From: JAJDXW01 sp965202895
Lineage (GTDB): Bacteria; Pseudomonadota; Gammaproteobacteria; HK1
Reading direction: 5' to 3'
NCBI GenBank assembly: GCA_965202895.1
Contig: OZ241901.1
Coordinates: 2,666,001 to 2,730,000, forward strand
Length of the DNA stretch: 64,000 nucleotides
The notes beneath the pieces are model-generated. The model had not been told where the DNA came from. It searched no databases and was given only the letters and a program-made list of their open reading frames with translations. Below, in pieces: positions 36,121 through 44,891 of the stretch (the stretch's first letter is position 1; each line of letters begins with the position of its first letter). The translations under genes and the position numbers were made by a program.

Positions 36121-37230
36121 TCACCCCTCCGCTACGGCGAGGGTCTGCTCCCGTGACCGCCTTGCCGTACTCGCGAGCACGTCTTCGACCCACTGCACGC
36201 GGATCTGCTCCACTTCTTCGTCGCTGATGAGCGGCATTCGGGTCCGATCTCGAAGGTCGAGGAGGCGATCGAGAATTTCCCTGCGTGTGGCCAGGTCGAA
36301 CGGCCCCGGGATGAATGCGCCGTTCCTGCCGATGGTGAAGCGCCCGTCACGCCGGCGCGCAAGCCGCCGTTCGGGATCGTTCCGGATCGTGACGAGCCAG
36401 TCTCTGAATTCCAGCAACGGACCGAACTGCTCGAACCCGGCCTTGACGAAGCCCGCAAGGCTCCTGTCTTTTTCGACGACCGTGCAGGTCCAGCAGCCGA
36501 AACGCGAAGAGGTCGTGCCGCACGACGGGGCGTCGTCCCTCGACGTGACGACCGGACACTCGCCTCCGCCCGCATCCCGATAGAGATCGATCAGACGCCG
36601 ATGGCTGCCGCCCCAGGGAGGTTCGTTCGTCGCCAGGAATTCCCAGACGTCGTCCGCACCGAGCTCCACGATCGGCCTGAATACGAGGCAGCCCTTGAGG
36701 TCGCTGTGGCGGTTGAGGCGTTCCCCGTTGTCGTACCGGGCGACCGATCCCGCCCTCGTCGCGCTCTCCTTGCGCCGCACGCCCAGGAGGAGGATCACCT
36801 CTCCCGAAACGCTCGCCTGGTCGCGGACGTACCGGCTCGTCGGCTGGATCTTCATCCGATCCGTGCACCAGCGGAACGACCGGTTGGGCGAAGGATAGCC
36901 GCGGCCGATCAGGTTGATCCAGAAGGTCTGTCCAGCATCCGGGGCCGTCGTCGCGACCACGATCGGGAGCCCGAACGCGGCCGAGGCGCCACTGATCTCC
37001 GCCAACCCCTCCCGGACGTGCCCGATGACCAGTGGGCTCTCGACGAGGGTATCGTTCGCAACGATATGGACGGAGCGGGTGCGGGCGCTACGGGGAATCG
37101 ACAGCAGGTGCTCCACCACCAGATGGGCCACCAGCGTGCTGTCCTTGCCGCCCGAGAACCCGACGATCCAGGGCTTCTCGTGCGGCTGCGCATACTCGTC
37201 GGCGATCTCCCGGCGAATCGCGTCGAACAA
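36121..37230 (-). CDS. dndC: DNA phosphorothioation protein DndC (PP-loop sulfurtransferase)
   Basis: 369 residues. The start is TTG at 37228-37230 with a strong GGAGGAGG site just upstream. The PP-loop is GFSGGKDST near residue 24. FRWCTDRMKIQPT and the C-terminal CGTTSSRFGCWTCTV provide the cysteines expected for an iron-sulfur cluster. The PAPS-reductase-like DndC adenylates the DNA phosphate and passes sulfur received from a cysteine desulfurase (DndA or IscS). No desulfurase gene lies nearby. It is the first gene of the minus-strand dnd operon. Confidence 0.9.
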   Translation of the reverse strand: MFDAIRREIADEYAQPHEKPWIVGFSGGKDSTLVAHLVVEHLLSIPRSARTRSVHIVANDTLVESPLVIGHVREGLAEISGASAAFGLPIVVATTAPDAGQTFWINLIGRGYPSPNRSFRWCTDRMKIQPTSRYVRDQASVSGEVILLLGVRRKESATRAGSVARYDNGERLNRHSDLKGCLVFRPIVELGADDVWEFLATNEPPWGGSHRRLIDLYRDAGGGECPVVTSRDDAPSCGTTSSRFGCWTCTVVEKDRSLAGFVKAGFEQFGPLLEFRDWLVTIRNDPERRLARRRDGRFTIGRNGAFIPGPFDLATRREILDRLLDLRDRTRMPLISDEEVEQIRVQWVEDVLASTARRSREQTLAVAEG

Positions 37231-37452
37231 ATTCCCTCCTCCGTATTCTTCCGTCGTGCCGCCGGCATCCGTTCGGACGGCAGGGATTCGCCAGCCCGGA
37301 ATGGCAGCATAGCATGGGCGGCAGCACGGGAAGCCGCTCGGAGCGGGGGGCGGTCCCGACCCGGTGCGGCCGGTTCAGGGCGTCGAACGATTCGCGAGTG
37401 AGCAGGCCGGCGCCCGTCCCGAGTACGACGTGCGCGGCGGCGCGAGCGTGGT

Positions 37453-38243
37453 TCACGAGCCTGGTGGCCGTACCGCCCCGCGCGGGCCGCCCCTCCCTTG
37501 CGCTTCCCGGCATTGCAGGGCCCAGTCGTTGAGCCAGCTCGTGACGACGGGGTTCGTCACCCCCGCGTTCCGCAGCGCCCGTGCCGCTTCGCGCTGGCTG
37601 AGGCCCACCGCGGTCAGGACGGCCCCCGCCTCCTTCGGCGCGCGCTGCCCGCGTCCATGCCCGCGAACAGCCCCTCGACGATCGTCCGCTGCCGTCCGGT
37701 GACCGCCCCCGCGCGCAGCGCCCCGATCAACTCTTCCGCGCTCGGCTTGTCCGGGAATCCCGCCATGTGCGAGCCGATGCAGCCTCCCACGTACCTGGCC
37801 GCCTCCGCCTCCACGTCTTCTTCCGCACACCGCAGGGCCAGCGCGCGCCAACGCATCCGGGGCCGATTCCGGCACCCTTCCACATCGAACCATTCGTCGC
37901 CGGCCACCGGTACGGGGAGGGCGTTCGCGAGGTCGCGTCCGACGAGCCACACGTTCTCCGGCCACAGGGGCGGCGTCCGGCGCGTGCGGATCGTCTCCAG
38001 CCTTGCCCGGTTCGTCTCTCGCCGTCTCTCCTTCGATTCGGGAACGGCCGCTCCGTACGCATTCATCCCGTCGGTCGCCCGCTCCATCCACCGGAGCAGC
38101 GAATCGACTTCCGGGACCGTCGCAAGGTTTCTTGCCGGGTCCGTTTTCAACGCCTCCCTCGGGTGTTCCTCCATCCGGTATTCCGCAGAATACACTTCGG
38201 ACGCCGGACGCGGCCGCCCGCCCCGAGTATTTCGAACCGCCAT
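37453..38243 (-). pseudogene. Hypothetical gene with C-terminal HTH-like region, split by a frameshift
   Basis: Two overlapping frames seem to belong together. The first starts at 38243 (or at an inner ATG at 38174) and includes PPLWPENVWLVGRDLANAL, GDEWFDVEGCRNRPRMRWRA, and ends ...IVEGLFAGMDAG before leaving frame near 37650, with a stop at 37614. The second continues RAPKEAGAVLTAVGLSQREA, then ARALRNAGVTNPVVTSWLND, a helix-turn-helix-like pattern, and stops at 37453. One base lost or gained near 37650 would join them. I do not recognise the family. It may be broken or may reflect a sequencing error. Confidence 0.5.
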
Positions 38244-38290
38244 GCGGCGCCCCGGGGCCGCGGCAGGCCCGCGGTTCGAGGCCGGGCGCG

Positions 38291-39259
38291 CTACGGCTCG
38301 GAGGAGCGGAAGGAGGAGGCGAAGCCCCGCTCCTCGCGCGGGCTGCGCCCGAAGTGCTCGCGGTAGCGGCGGCTGAAGTGCGATGCGGAGGCGAAGCCGG
38401 CCGCGAGCGCAATGGCGAGGATCGACGACGCCCCCCGCATCAGCAGCAGCCGGGCGTGGTGGAGCCGGAGCTCGAGGTAGTAGCGCGACGGGGTGCATCC
38501 GAGCCGTTGCTTGAACAGGCGTTCGAGCTGGCGGACCGAGAGGTTCGCGGTCCGTGCGACGTCGCCGAGGGAGAGCGGGTCCTCGAGGTGGGCCTCCATC
38601 GCTTCGACCGCCGCGAGAAGCTTCGGCTTCCGCACCCCGAGCCGCTCGTGGGAGGGCATCCGCTGGTGGTCGTCGGCGGCCCGGATCCGCTGGTGCATGA
38701 ACTGTTCGGAGACCCGGCCCGCGAGCTCGGCGCCGTGCGCGAGCCCGATGAGGTGCAGCATGAGGTCGAGGGCCGCGGTCCCGCCCGCGCAGGTGATCCG
38801 CTTGCGATCGATCTCGAACAGGTTGGCGGTGACCTCGAGCGCCGGGAACTCCTCGGAGAAGGTCTGGATGTCCTCCCAGTGGATGGTGCACCGGTGTCCG
38901 TCGAGCAGGCCGGCCCGTGCGAGCAGGTGCGTCCCGGAGCAGAGCCCGCCGACGATCCCGCCCCGGCGTGCGACGCGCCGGAGCCATGCCGTCGTGTTCC
39001 GATCCGCCTGCGCATGGGCATCGAGCCCGGCGCAGACGAAGAGCGCCTCGCATTCGCCCGCGTCGGCCATCGCCGCGTCGGCCGCCACCCGGAGCCCGTT
39101 GCTCGCGACGACCGGGCCGCCGTCCCGGGAGACGACCCGCCAGTGATAGAGGCGTCCGCCGCTCAGGCGGTTGGCGCTGTAGAGGGGGTCTACGGCCGAC
39201 GTGAACGCCAGCATCGAGAACCTGGGGACCAGAAAGAAGGTACAGGTCTTCGCGGACAC
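38291..39259 (-). CDS. GlxA/GbdR-type AraC-family transcriptional regulator
   Basis: 322 residues. The N-terminal DJ-1/PfpI-like domain has FLVPRFSMLAFTSAVDPLY and GIVGGLCSGTHLLARAG. The C-terminal AraC domain carries two helix-turn-helix segments: LSLGDVARTANLSVRQLERL and ILAIALAAGFASASHFSRRYR. In pseudomonads GbdR, of this family, senses glycine betaine or dimethylglycine and activates demethylation genes. The gene lies just downstream of the methyltransferase and FAD dehydrogenase genes on the same strand, which supports a similar role. The ligand is inferred. Confidence 0.88.
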   Translation of the reverse strand: MSAKTCTFFLVPRFSMLAFTSAVDPLYSANRLSGGRLYHWRVVSRDGGPVVASNGLRVAADAAMADAGECEALFVCAGLDAHAQADRNTTAWLRRVARRGGIVGGLCSGTHLLARAGLLDGHRCTIHWEDIQTFSEEFPALEVTANLFEIDRKRITCAGGTAALDLMLHLIGLAHGAELAGRVSEQFMHQRIRAADDHQRMPSHERLGVRKPKLLAAVEAMEAHLEDPLSLGDVARTANLSVRQLERLFKQRLGCTPSRYYLELRLHHARLLLMRGASSILAIALAAGFASASHFSRRYREHFGRSPREERGFASSFRSSEP

Positions 39260-39618
39260 GGCGCGAACTCCCCCGGTCAGCCAACCGCTATCGAATCATC
39301 GCTCTCCGGAATCTCATGTCAAACGAATAATTCGATTCGATACGTCCACTAATTCCGATACCTGATGACGTACAACCCTCTGCCTTGCGACAGACACGAT
39401 GGGCTTTCGGCTTCGGAAGCCTGCCGGAGGCCGCAAGACGAAGCCCGTGCCCGCGGGAATGATCGAGGGTCGGCCGCCCGAGCCCGGGCTTCCACCGGCC
39501 GGGCCTCGCAAGCCGGGCTTCGTACGTCGTCGGGTTCCGATACGTTCATATCGAATTCGCCGATCGCATCGGTACTCCGCATCCGTATCGGTACTCCTCC
39601 CGGGTACTCCTCCCGGGG
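39260..39618. other. Upstream region of the GlxA-type regulator
   Basis: 359 bases between the methyltransferase stop and the regulator start, both on the minus strand. 39300-39365 is more A/T-rich than anything nearby and includes the palindrome CGAATAATTCG at 39324-39334, a possible promoter or operator. At the methyltransferase end there is a short direct repeat GTACTCCTCCCGGG (about 39591-39618). No gene is seen. Confidence 0.45.
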
Positions 39619-41211
39619 TCACCGGGGCGGGCGCATGGCCTCGCGCGGGATGCGGATCGGGAACTCGGTTCGGAGCCGCTCGTCCACCTCGTCCGGAACA
39701 TGCCGGGGGAAGTGCTCCGCGAGGAGCCGGGCGGTGGTCTCCCGCGCCCGCGCGACCAGCTCCGGCCTTCCCGCCTCCAGCCACTCCTTGGGGCTCGTGC
39801 GGTCGCCGACCGCCGGATACACGTACTCGGACTGCATCAGCCGCAGGGTCTGCTCGTGGCCGAGGTAGTGACCGGGGCCCGTGAGGCAGACCTCGCGCAT
39901 CGTTTCGAGCGCGAGCGTGTCGTCGTCGACCTCGATCCCCCGCACGCAGCGAAGGCAGGCGCCGATGAGATCGTTGTCGATGACGAGGCTCTCCAGGCAG
40001 TGCGACAGGAGCGAGGCGTGCATGCCGACGCTCTCGTACACGAGGTTCAGCCCCGAGAGCCCGGCCATGACGTTGGCGAGCCCGCGCTCGTACCCCGCCT
40101 GCATGTCCGGCCCCTTGGCGTCGGACATCGCGCACGCCGAGCCGCCCGGCAGGCCGTAGTACCGGGCCATCTGCCCGCACGCCGCGCTGAGGAGCGCCTG
40201 CTCCCCCGAGCCGCCGGACATCGCGCCGGTGCGAAGGTCGGAGACGAACGGCCAGGTGCCGAAGATGGCGGGGTGGCCCGGCGCGACCGCGTTCACGTAG
40301 ACCACCCCCGCGAGGCATTCGGCGACCGCCTGGACCACCGCCCCCGCGAGGGAGGCGGGAGCGGTGGCCCCCGCCTGGCCGGCGGAGAGCAGGAGGATCG
40401 GCATCCCGCCCCGGATGAGCGTCTCCATCACCTCGCACGACTCGGTCGCGAACCGCAGGGGCGGCACCACGAAGCAGTTCGAGTTCGAGACGAACGGGCG
40501 GGCCCGCCACGCCGCCTCCGAGCCCGCCACCCGGTGCAGCAAGTCGAGCCCGCGCCGCGCCCGTTCGACGGAGGTGAACGAGGTCCCGACGTGCTTCGTG
40601 GTCCCGTGGACGCAGACGTAGAGGGTGTTGAGATCGAGCTCGGTCGGGTCCTCGGTGTCGCGGCAGGTGAGGGTCCGCTGGAAGAAGTGGATGTTGTCGA
40701 GCGCGTCCACGAGCCGGGCGGAGTCGTAGAGATCCCGCATGGTCGGATCGCGGTGGTCGCCGAGGGCCGGGTCGTAGACGTGCACCGCCGCCCCGGCCGT
40801 CCCGTAGTGCACGCGCGCGCCTCCGGGGCGGAGGTCGTTCCGCGCATCCTGCCCGCACAGGGTCACGTCGCGCGCGGCGACGGCCAGCATCTCCTCCACC
40901 ACGCGGCGCGGGATCCTGATCCGTCCGTCGTCCCCGAGCGCCGCCCCCACCGAGGTCAGCGCCTCGACCCCGCCCGGCGGGGCGTCGGCGAGCCCGATCT
41001 CCTCCAGGGCCCGGAGCGCGGTCTCGTGGATGCGCGCGACGTCCGCCTCCGACAAGGGGGCGTACGCGCCCCCTTCGAGGCCGGCGCGGACCGGGCGCAG
41101 GCTTTCCGGCAGCGGGGCGGCCCGCGCCGCGCGGCGGGCCGCGCGGCCGCCTCCGCGCCGGCTCGCGATCCGGGTGGGGGCGAGCGCCTCCGTAGCCTCT
41201 GCATCGGTCAT
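39619..41211 (-). CDS. MttB-family (non-pyrrolysine) methylamine/betaine methyltransferase
   Basis: 530 residues, continuous, with no in-frame amber codon where pyrrolysine occurs in true trimethylamine methyltransferases. ALEEIGLADAPPGGVEAL near the N-terminus, HYGTAGAAVHVYDPALGDHR and FVSNSNCFVVPPLRFA follow the MttB superfamily, whose characterised non-pyrrolysine members (for example MtgB) demethylate glycine betaine and methylate a corrinoid protein. The partner corrinoid and methyl-THF enzymes are encoded divergently from 44121. Its start is 4 bases after the stop of the FAD enzyme. Exact substrate unproven. Confidence 0.88.
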   Translation of the reverse strand: MTDAEATEALAPTRIASRRGGGRAARRAARAAPLPESLRPVRAGLEGGAYAPLSEADVARIHETALRALEEIGLADAPPGGVEALTSVGAALGDDGRIRIPRRVVEEMLAVAARDVTLCGQDARNDLRPGGARVHYGTAGAAVHVYDPALGDHRDPTMRDLYDSARLVDALDNIHFFQRTLTCRDTEDPTELDLNTLYVCVHGTTKHVGTSFTSVERARRGLDLLHRVAGSEAAWRARPFVSNSNCFVVPPLRFATESCEVMETLIRGGMPILLLSAGQAGATAPASLAGAVVQAVAECLAGVVYVNAVAPGHPAIFGTWPFVSDLRTGAMSGGSGEQALLSAACGQMARYYGLPGGSACAMSDAKGPDMQAGYERGLANVMAGLSGLNLVYESVGMHASLLSHCLESLVIDNDLIGACLRCVRGIEVDDDTLALETMREVCLTGPGHYLGHEQTLRLMQSEYVYPAVGDRTSPKEWLEAGRPELVARARETTARLLAEHFPRHVPDEVDERLRTEFPIRIPREAMRPPR

Positions 41212-41215
41212 CGCA

Positions 41216-43669
41216 TCAACTCCGCAGCTTCACGTTCTCCGGGTCGTACAGGGGCCGGGCGGGCTGCACCACGGCCGGGCGGCGTTCGCCGTAGATCTCG
41301 ACCTCGAGCCCGGCGCCGGGTACCGCGAGGTCGGAGCGGATCATGGCGAGGGCGATCGACGCCCCGACCCGGTGGCCCCAGCCCCCCGAGGTGGTCTCGC
41401 CCACCACCTCGCCGTCGCGCCAGACCGTCGACATGCAGGGCGCATCGCACGCTCCGGCGTCCACCACGAGGGTTGCGAAGCAACGGCGCACCCCTCGCTG
41501 GCGCTCGCGTTCGAGGGCGTCCCGCCCCTCGAAGGCCGGCTTCTCCCGGCGGACGAAGCGATCGAGGCCACCCTCGAGGATCGTGTAGTCGGTCGAGAGG
41601 TCTCCCTTCCACGCCCGATAGCCCTTCTCGAGGCGAAGGCTGTCCATCGCGAACATCCCGAACGGCCGAAGGCCGCGCCCGGCGCCCGCATCCCGCACCG
41701 CGTCGAAGACCGCCGGCGTGTCGGCCACCCGGCTGTGGACCTCCCAGCCGAGCTCCCCCACGTAGGAGACCCGGAGCAGCAGCACCTCGCGGCCCGCGAT
41801 CCGGGCTCGCTGCCAGTCGAGCCAGGGGCGGGCCGTATCGGCGTCGCTCACCGCCCGGAGGATGTCGCGCGAGCGCGGGCCGGAGAGGATCTGGCAGCCA
41901 TACTCCTCGGTCCGGTTCTCGATCGCGATCGGCGAGCCGGCCGGCCGGTGGCGAACGAGCCAGTCCCGGTCGTGCCACTCCGCCGCCGCCGCGGTGATGA
42001 GCAGCATCTCGTCGTCCCCGAGCCTCGTCACCGACATCTCGGTCACGATGCGGCCGCGGTCGTCCGCGAAGTAGACGAGGCCGACGCGCCCCACCCGCGG
42101 CAGCGAGCCGGTGACGAGGGTCCGGAGCCAGTCCGCCGCGCCCGGCCCCCGGACGTGGAACCGGCTGAACCCCGGCAGGTCGAGGATGCCGGCCGCATCC
42201 CGCACCGCGAGGCACTCCTCGCGGACGCGGGGGAACCAGGGGCCTTCGCGCGCCCAGGTCTGCGTCGCGGCCTCCGACGTATCGTCGTCCGCGCGCGCGA
42301 ACCAGTTGGCGCGCTCCCAGCCGCCGTAAGCTCCGAACTGCGCCCCCAGCGCCCGGATGCGGTCGTGTACCGGCGAGAGCCGCTTGCCGCGCCCGGCCGG
42401 CCAGGCATGGTGCGGGAAGTGCATCGCGTACTCGTGGCCGTAGACCTCCACGGCCTTCGCGAGGGTGTGGTCCTGGTCGGCGTAGCCGGTGAACCGGCGC
42501 GGGTCGCAGGTCCACATGTCCCACTCGGTTCCGCCGTCCACCACCCACTCCGCGAGCACCTTGCCGGCGCCTCCCGCCTGCGCGATCCCGAAGCTGAAGA
42601 CGCACGCCTCGAAGGCGTCCGGAACCCCGGGCATCGGCCCGATGAGCGGGTTGCCGTCCGGGGTGTACGGGATGGGGCCGTTGATGACCCGGCTCACCCC
42701 GCCCTCGCCGAGGAGGGGCACCCGTCCGATCGCGTCCTCCACGTACCACTCGATCCGGTCGAGGTCGTCGGGATAGAGCTGGAAGGAGAAGTCTTCCGGC
42801 ATCGGGTCGTCCGGGGTCGCCCAGTGCGCGCGGCAGCCGCGCTCGTAGGGGCCGAGGTTGAGCCCGAACTTCTCCTGGCGGAGATACCAGGAGGTGTCCA
42901 CGTCGCGGAGCAGGGGGAGCTTCCGGCCCGCCTCCCGGCTCCACGCCTCGAGGGCCGGGAGCGGCTCGGTCAGGAGGTACTGGTGCGACATGGCCACCAT
43001 CGGAACGGAGCGGCCGAACATCGCCCCGACCTCGCGCGCCCGGTAGCCGGCCGCGTTCACGACGTACTCGCAGCGCACCTCCCCCCGCGGCGTCGCGACC
43101 ACCCACTCGCCGCCCCGCCGGGAAACGCCCGTCACGGGGCAGAAGCGGACGATCCCGGCCCCGAGGCCGCGGGCTCCCTTGGCGAGCGCCTGGGTGAGCT
43201 GGGCCGGATCGATGTCGCCGTCATGGGGATCGTAGAGCGCGCCGGCCAGATCGTGCGTCTCGATGAAGGGATACCGGTCCCTCAGCTCCTCGACCGGGCA
43301 GATCCGCACGTCCATGCCCTGGTAGCGGCCCATCCCCACCACCCGCTCGAACTCCTTCATGCGCTCGTCGGAGTGGGCGAGCCGGATCGACCCGGTGACG
43401 TGGTAGTTCATGGGGTAGTCGACTTCTTCGGCGAGGCCCCGGTAGAGCTCCGCCGAATAGCGCTGCATGTTCATCACCGACCAGCTCGCCGAGAAGGTCG
43501 GCACGTTGCCGGCCGCATGCCAGGTCGAGCCCGAGGTGAGCTCGTTCTTCTCGAGGAGGAGGCTGTCCGTCCAGCCTCTCTTCGCGAGGTGGAAGAGGCA
43601 CGAGGCGCCGACCGCCCCGCCCCCGATGACGACCGTCCGCACCGCGCCCGGCAGCTCAGCCAAGGTCAC
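41216..43669 (-). CDS. FAD-dependent dimethylglycine/sarcosine dehydrogenase-like protein
   Basis: 817 residues from a GTG at 43669 with GGGAGG close upstream. The dinucleotide-binding motif is VIGGGAVGAS near residue 15. SGSTWHAAGN holds the histidine that covalently binds flavin in dimethylglycine and sarcosine dehydrogenases. The C-terminal half is a GcvT-like folate-binding domain (GPWFPRVREECLAVRDAAGI, VSYVGELGWEVH, FAMDSLRLEKGYRAW, TSGGWGHRVGASIALAMI). Such enzymes oxidise N-methyl groups and pass the formaldehyde unit to tetrahydrofolate. It is the first gene of the minus-strand part of the demethylation locus. Confidence 0.92.
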   Translation of the reverse strand: MTLAELPGAVRTVVIGGGAVGASCLFHLAKRGWTDSLLLEKNELTSGSTWHAAGNVPTFSASWSVMNMQRYSAELYRGLAEEVDYPMNYHVTGSIRLAHSDERMKEFERVVGMGRYQGMDVRICPVEELRDRYPFIETHDLAGALYDPHDGDIDPAQLTQALAKGARGLGAGIVRFCPVTGVSRRGGEWVVATPRGEVRCEYVVNAAGYRAREVGAMFGRSVPMVAMSHQYLLTEPLPALEAWSREAGRKLPLLRDVDTSWYLRQEKFGLNLGPYERGCRAHWATPDDPMPEDFSFQLYPDDLDRIEWYVEDAIGRVPLLGEGGVSRVINGPIPYTPDGNPLIGPMPGVPDAFEACVFSFGIAQAGGAGKVLAEWVVDGGTEWDMWTCDPRRFTGYADQDHTLAKAVEVYGHEYAMHFPHHAWPAGRGKRLSPVHDRIRALGAQFGAYGGWERANWFARADDDTSEAATQTWAREGPWFPRVREECLAVRDAAGILDLPGFSRFHVRGPGAADWLRTLVTGSLPRVGRVGLVYFADDRGRIVTEMSVTRLGDDEMLLITAAAAEWHDRDWLVRHRPAGSPIAIENRTEEYGCQILSGPRSRDILRAVSDADTARPWLDWQRARIAGREVLLLRVSYVGELGWEVHSRVADTPAVFDAVRDAGAGRGLRPFGMFAMDSLRLEKGYRAWKGDLSTDYTILEGGLDRFVRREKPAFEGRDALERERQRGVRRCFATLVVDAGACDAPCMSTVWRDGEVVGETTSGGWGHRVGASIALAMIRSDLAVPGAGLEVEIYGERRPAVVQPARPLYDPENVKLRS

Positions 43670-44120
43670 TCCCTCCCTTCCCGCAGCCGTCCCGCGCCGC
43701 GGTGGAACCCGGCCCTCGCCGGCCACGCCCGCGGCGGTCGGGCCGGCTCCGGCGGCCGCGCGTCCGCCGACGCGGCGTGCGCGGCCCGTCCCCGGCCCCG
43801 GCCGTGCGTCCCCGAAGCCGCGCGCGCCCGCCCGCCACCGGCTCGCTGCCGGCTCGCCCGCGGGACCCGAACCGCCGGCAGGACGGCATTACGGCACCAT
43901 TCGGCGGCATGTGCAAGGGTTTCCCTTCCATCGGAAAAACCACTGCCGGCTCCGGGGGTTCCGGAGACCGGCGCCGGATCGCGGCGCGATGCGATCCGGC
44001 CCCCGGATCGCGCCCGTACATGTCGATTTCAGGACGAAACGTGTCGCGAACGTTTCAGCCGGGGGGTGTGGGCCGCCCCACCATGCACGCGCTTCGGGGT
44101 AGCGGCGGGGCGGGTCGGAC
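43670..44120. promoter_or_regulatory. Divergent control region of the demethylation locus
   Basis: 451 bases between the FAD enzyme (leftward) and the corrinoid protein (rightward). Two exact dyads stand out: GCGATCCGG/CCGGATCGC at 43991-44011 and GAAACGT-N7-ACGTTTC at 44036-44056, the latter 64 bases before the corrinoid start and in a less GC-rich patch. Either may bind the GlxA-type regulator. The left 230 bases are GC-rich without clear structure. Confidence 0.5.
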
Positions 44121-44849
44121 ATGCCGGATGAAGTGCAGGGTGAAGTAGAGGACCTCGATCTCTCCACGCTGAGCGACGAGGAGCTCGTCAACCAGATGCA
44201 CGAGGACCTCTACGACGGCTTGGCCGACGAGGTCGTGGAGGGCGTCAACGTCCTGCTCGGGCGGGGGTGGCCGCCCTACCGGGTCCTTACCGAGTCCCTG
44301 GTGGAGGGGATGCGGATCGTCGGCATCGACTTCCGCGACGGGATCCTGTTCGTGCCCGAGGTGCTGCTCTCCGCCAACTCCATGAAGGCGGGGATGGGCA
44401 TCCTCAGGCCGCTGCTCGCGGAGACGGGCGCCCCGAAGCTCGGCTCGATCGTGATCGGCACCGTCAAGGGCGACATCCACGACATCGGGAAGAACCTGGT
44501 CGGCATGATGCTCGAGGGGGCGGGCTTCGACGTGTTCGACATCGGCATCAACAACGACGCGGAGGCGTTCCTCGCCGCCCTCGACGAGCACCGCCCGGAC
44601 TTCCTCGGGATGTCGGCCCTGCTCACGACCACCATGCCCTACATGAAGGTGGTGATCGGCACCCTCGAGGAGCGGGGGCTCCGCGACGAGTACATGGTGC
44701 TCGTGGGCGGCGCCCCGCTCAACGAGGCCTTCGCCGAGAGCGTGGGGGCGGACGCGTACTGCCGCGACGCCGCGGTCGCCGTCGAGACGGCCAAGGAGAT
44801 GATCTCCGCCCGCCGGCAGCACGCGCCGCCGATGATGGCGGCGGACTGA
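44121..44849 (+). CDS. Corrinoid (B12-binding) methyl carrier protein
   Basis: 242 residues. The N-terminal helical cap (about 35-115) contains RVLTESLVEGMRIVGIDF and LLSANSMKAGMG. The B12-binding domain follows with GDIHDIGKN, in which His120 is the lower cobalt ligand and Asp118 its partner, then GMSALLTTTMPYMK and LVGGAPLN. It shuttles the methyl group from the MttB-family enzyme to the methyl-THF methyltransferase. It is the first gene of the rightward operon, 43 bases ahead of the DUF1638 gene. Confidence 0.93.
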   Translation: MPDEVQGEVEDLDLSTLSDEELVNQMHEDLYDGLADEVVEGVNVLLGRGWPPYRVLTESLVEGMRIVGIDFRDGILFVPEVLLSANSMKAGMGILRPLLAETGAPKLGSIVIGTVKGDIHDIGKNLVGMMLEGAGFDVFDIGINNDAEAFLAALDEHRPDFLGMSALLTTTMPYMKVVIGTLEERGLRDEYMVLVGGAPLNEAFAESVGADAYCRDAAVAVETAKEMISARRQHAPPMMAAD

Positions 44850-44891
44850 CCGGGGCGTCCCGCCCCCGCGTCCGACCTTCCCCCGGCCACC

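Noticed and set aside
37396..37450. Short similarity to the DndE-ATPase (shared GAGTACGACGTGCGC)
   Set aside because: Only about 15 consecutive bases match and neighbouring alignment needs gaps, so chance is not excluded, unlike the relic at 30704.
39619..41211. Pyrrolysine-type trimethylamine methyltransferase
   Set aside because: No in-frame amber codon interrupts the gene, so it belongs to the non-pyrrolysine branch.
43920..44000. Possible cobalamin riboswitch before the corrinoid genes (CCACTG and GGAGACCGGC)
   Set aside because: The central conserved core and the order of elements are missing, so these are isolated matches.
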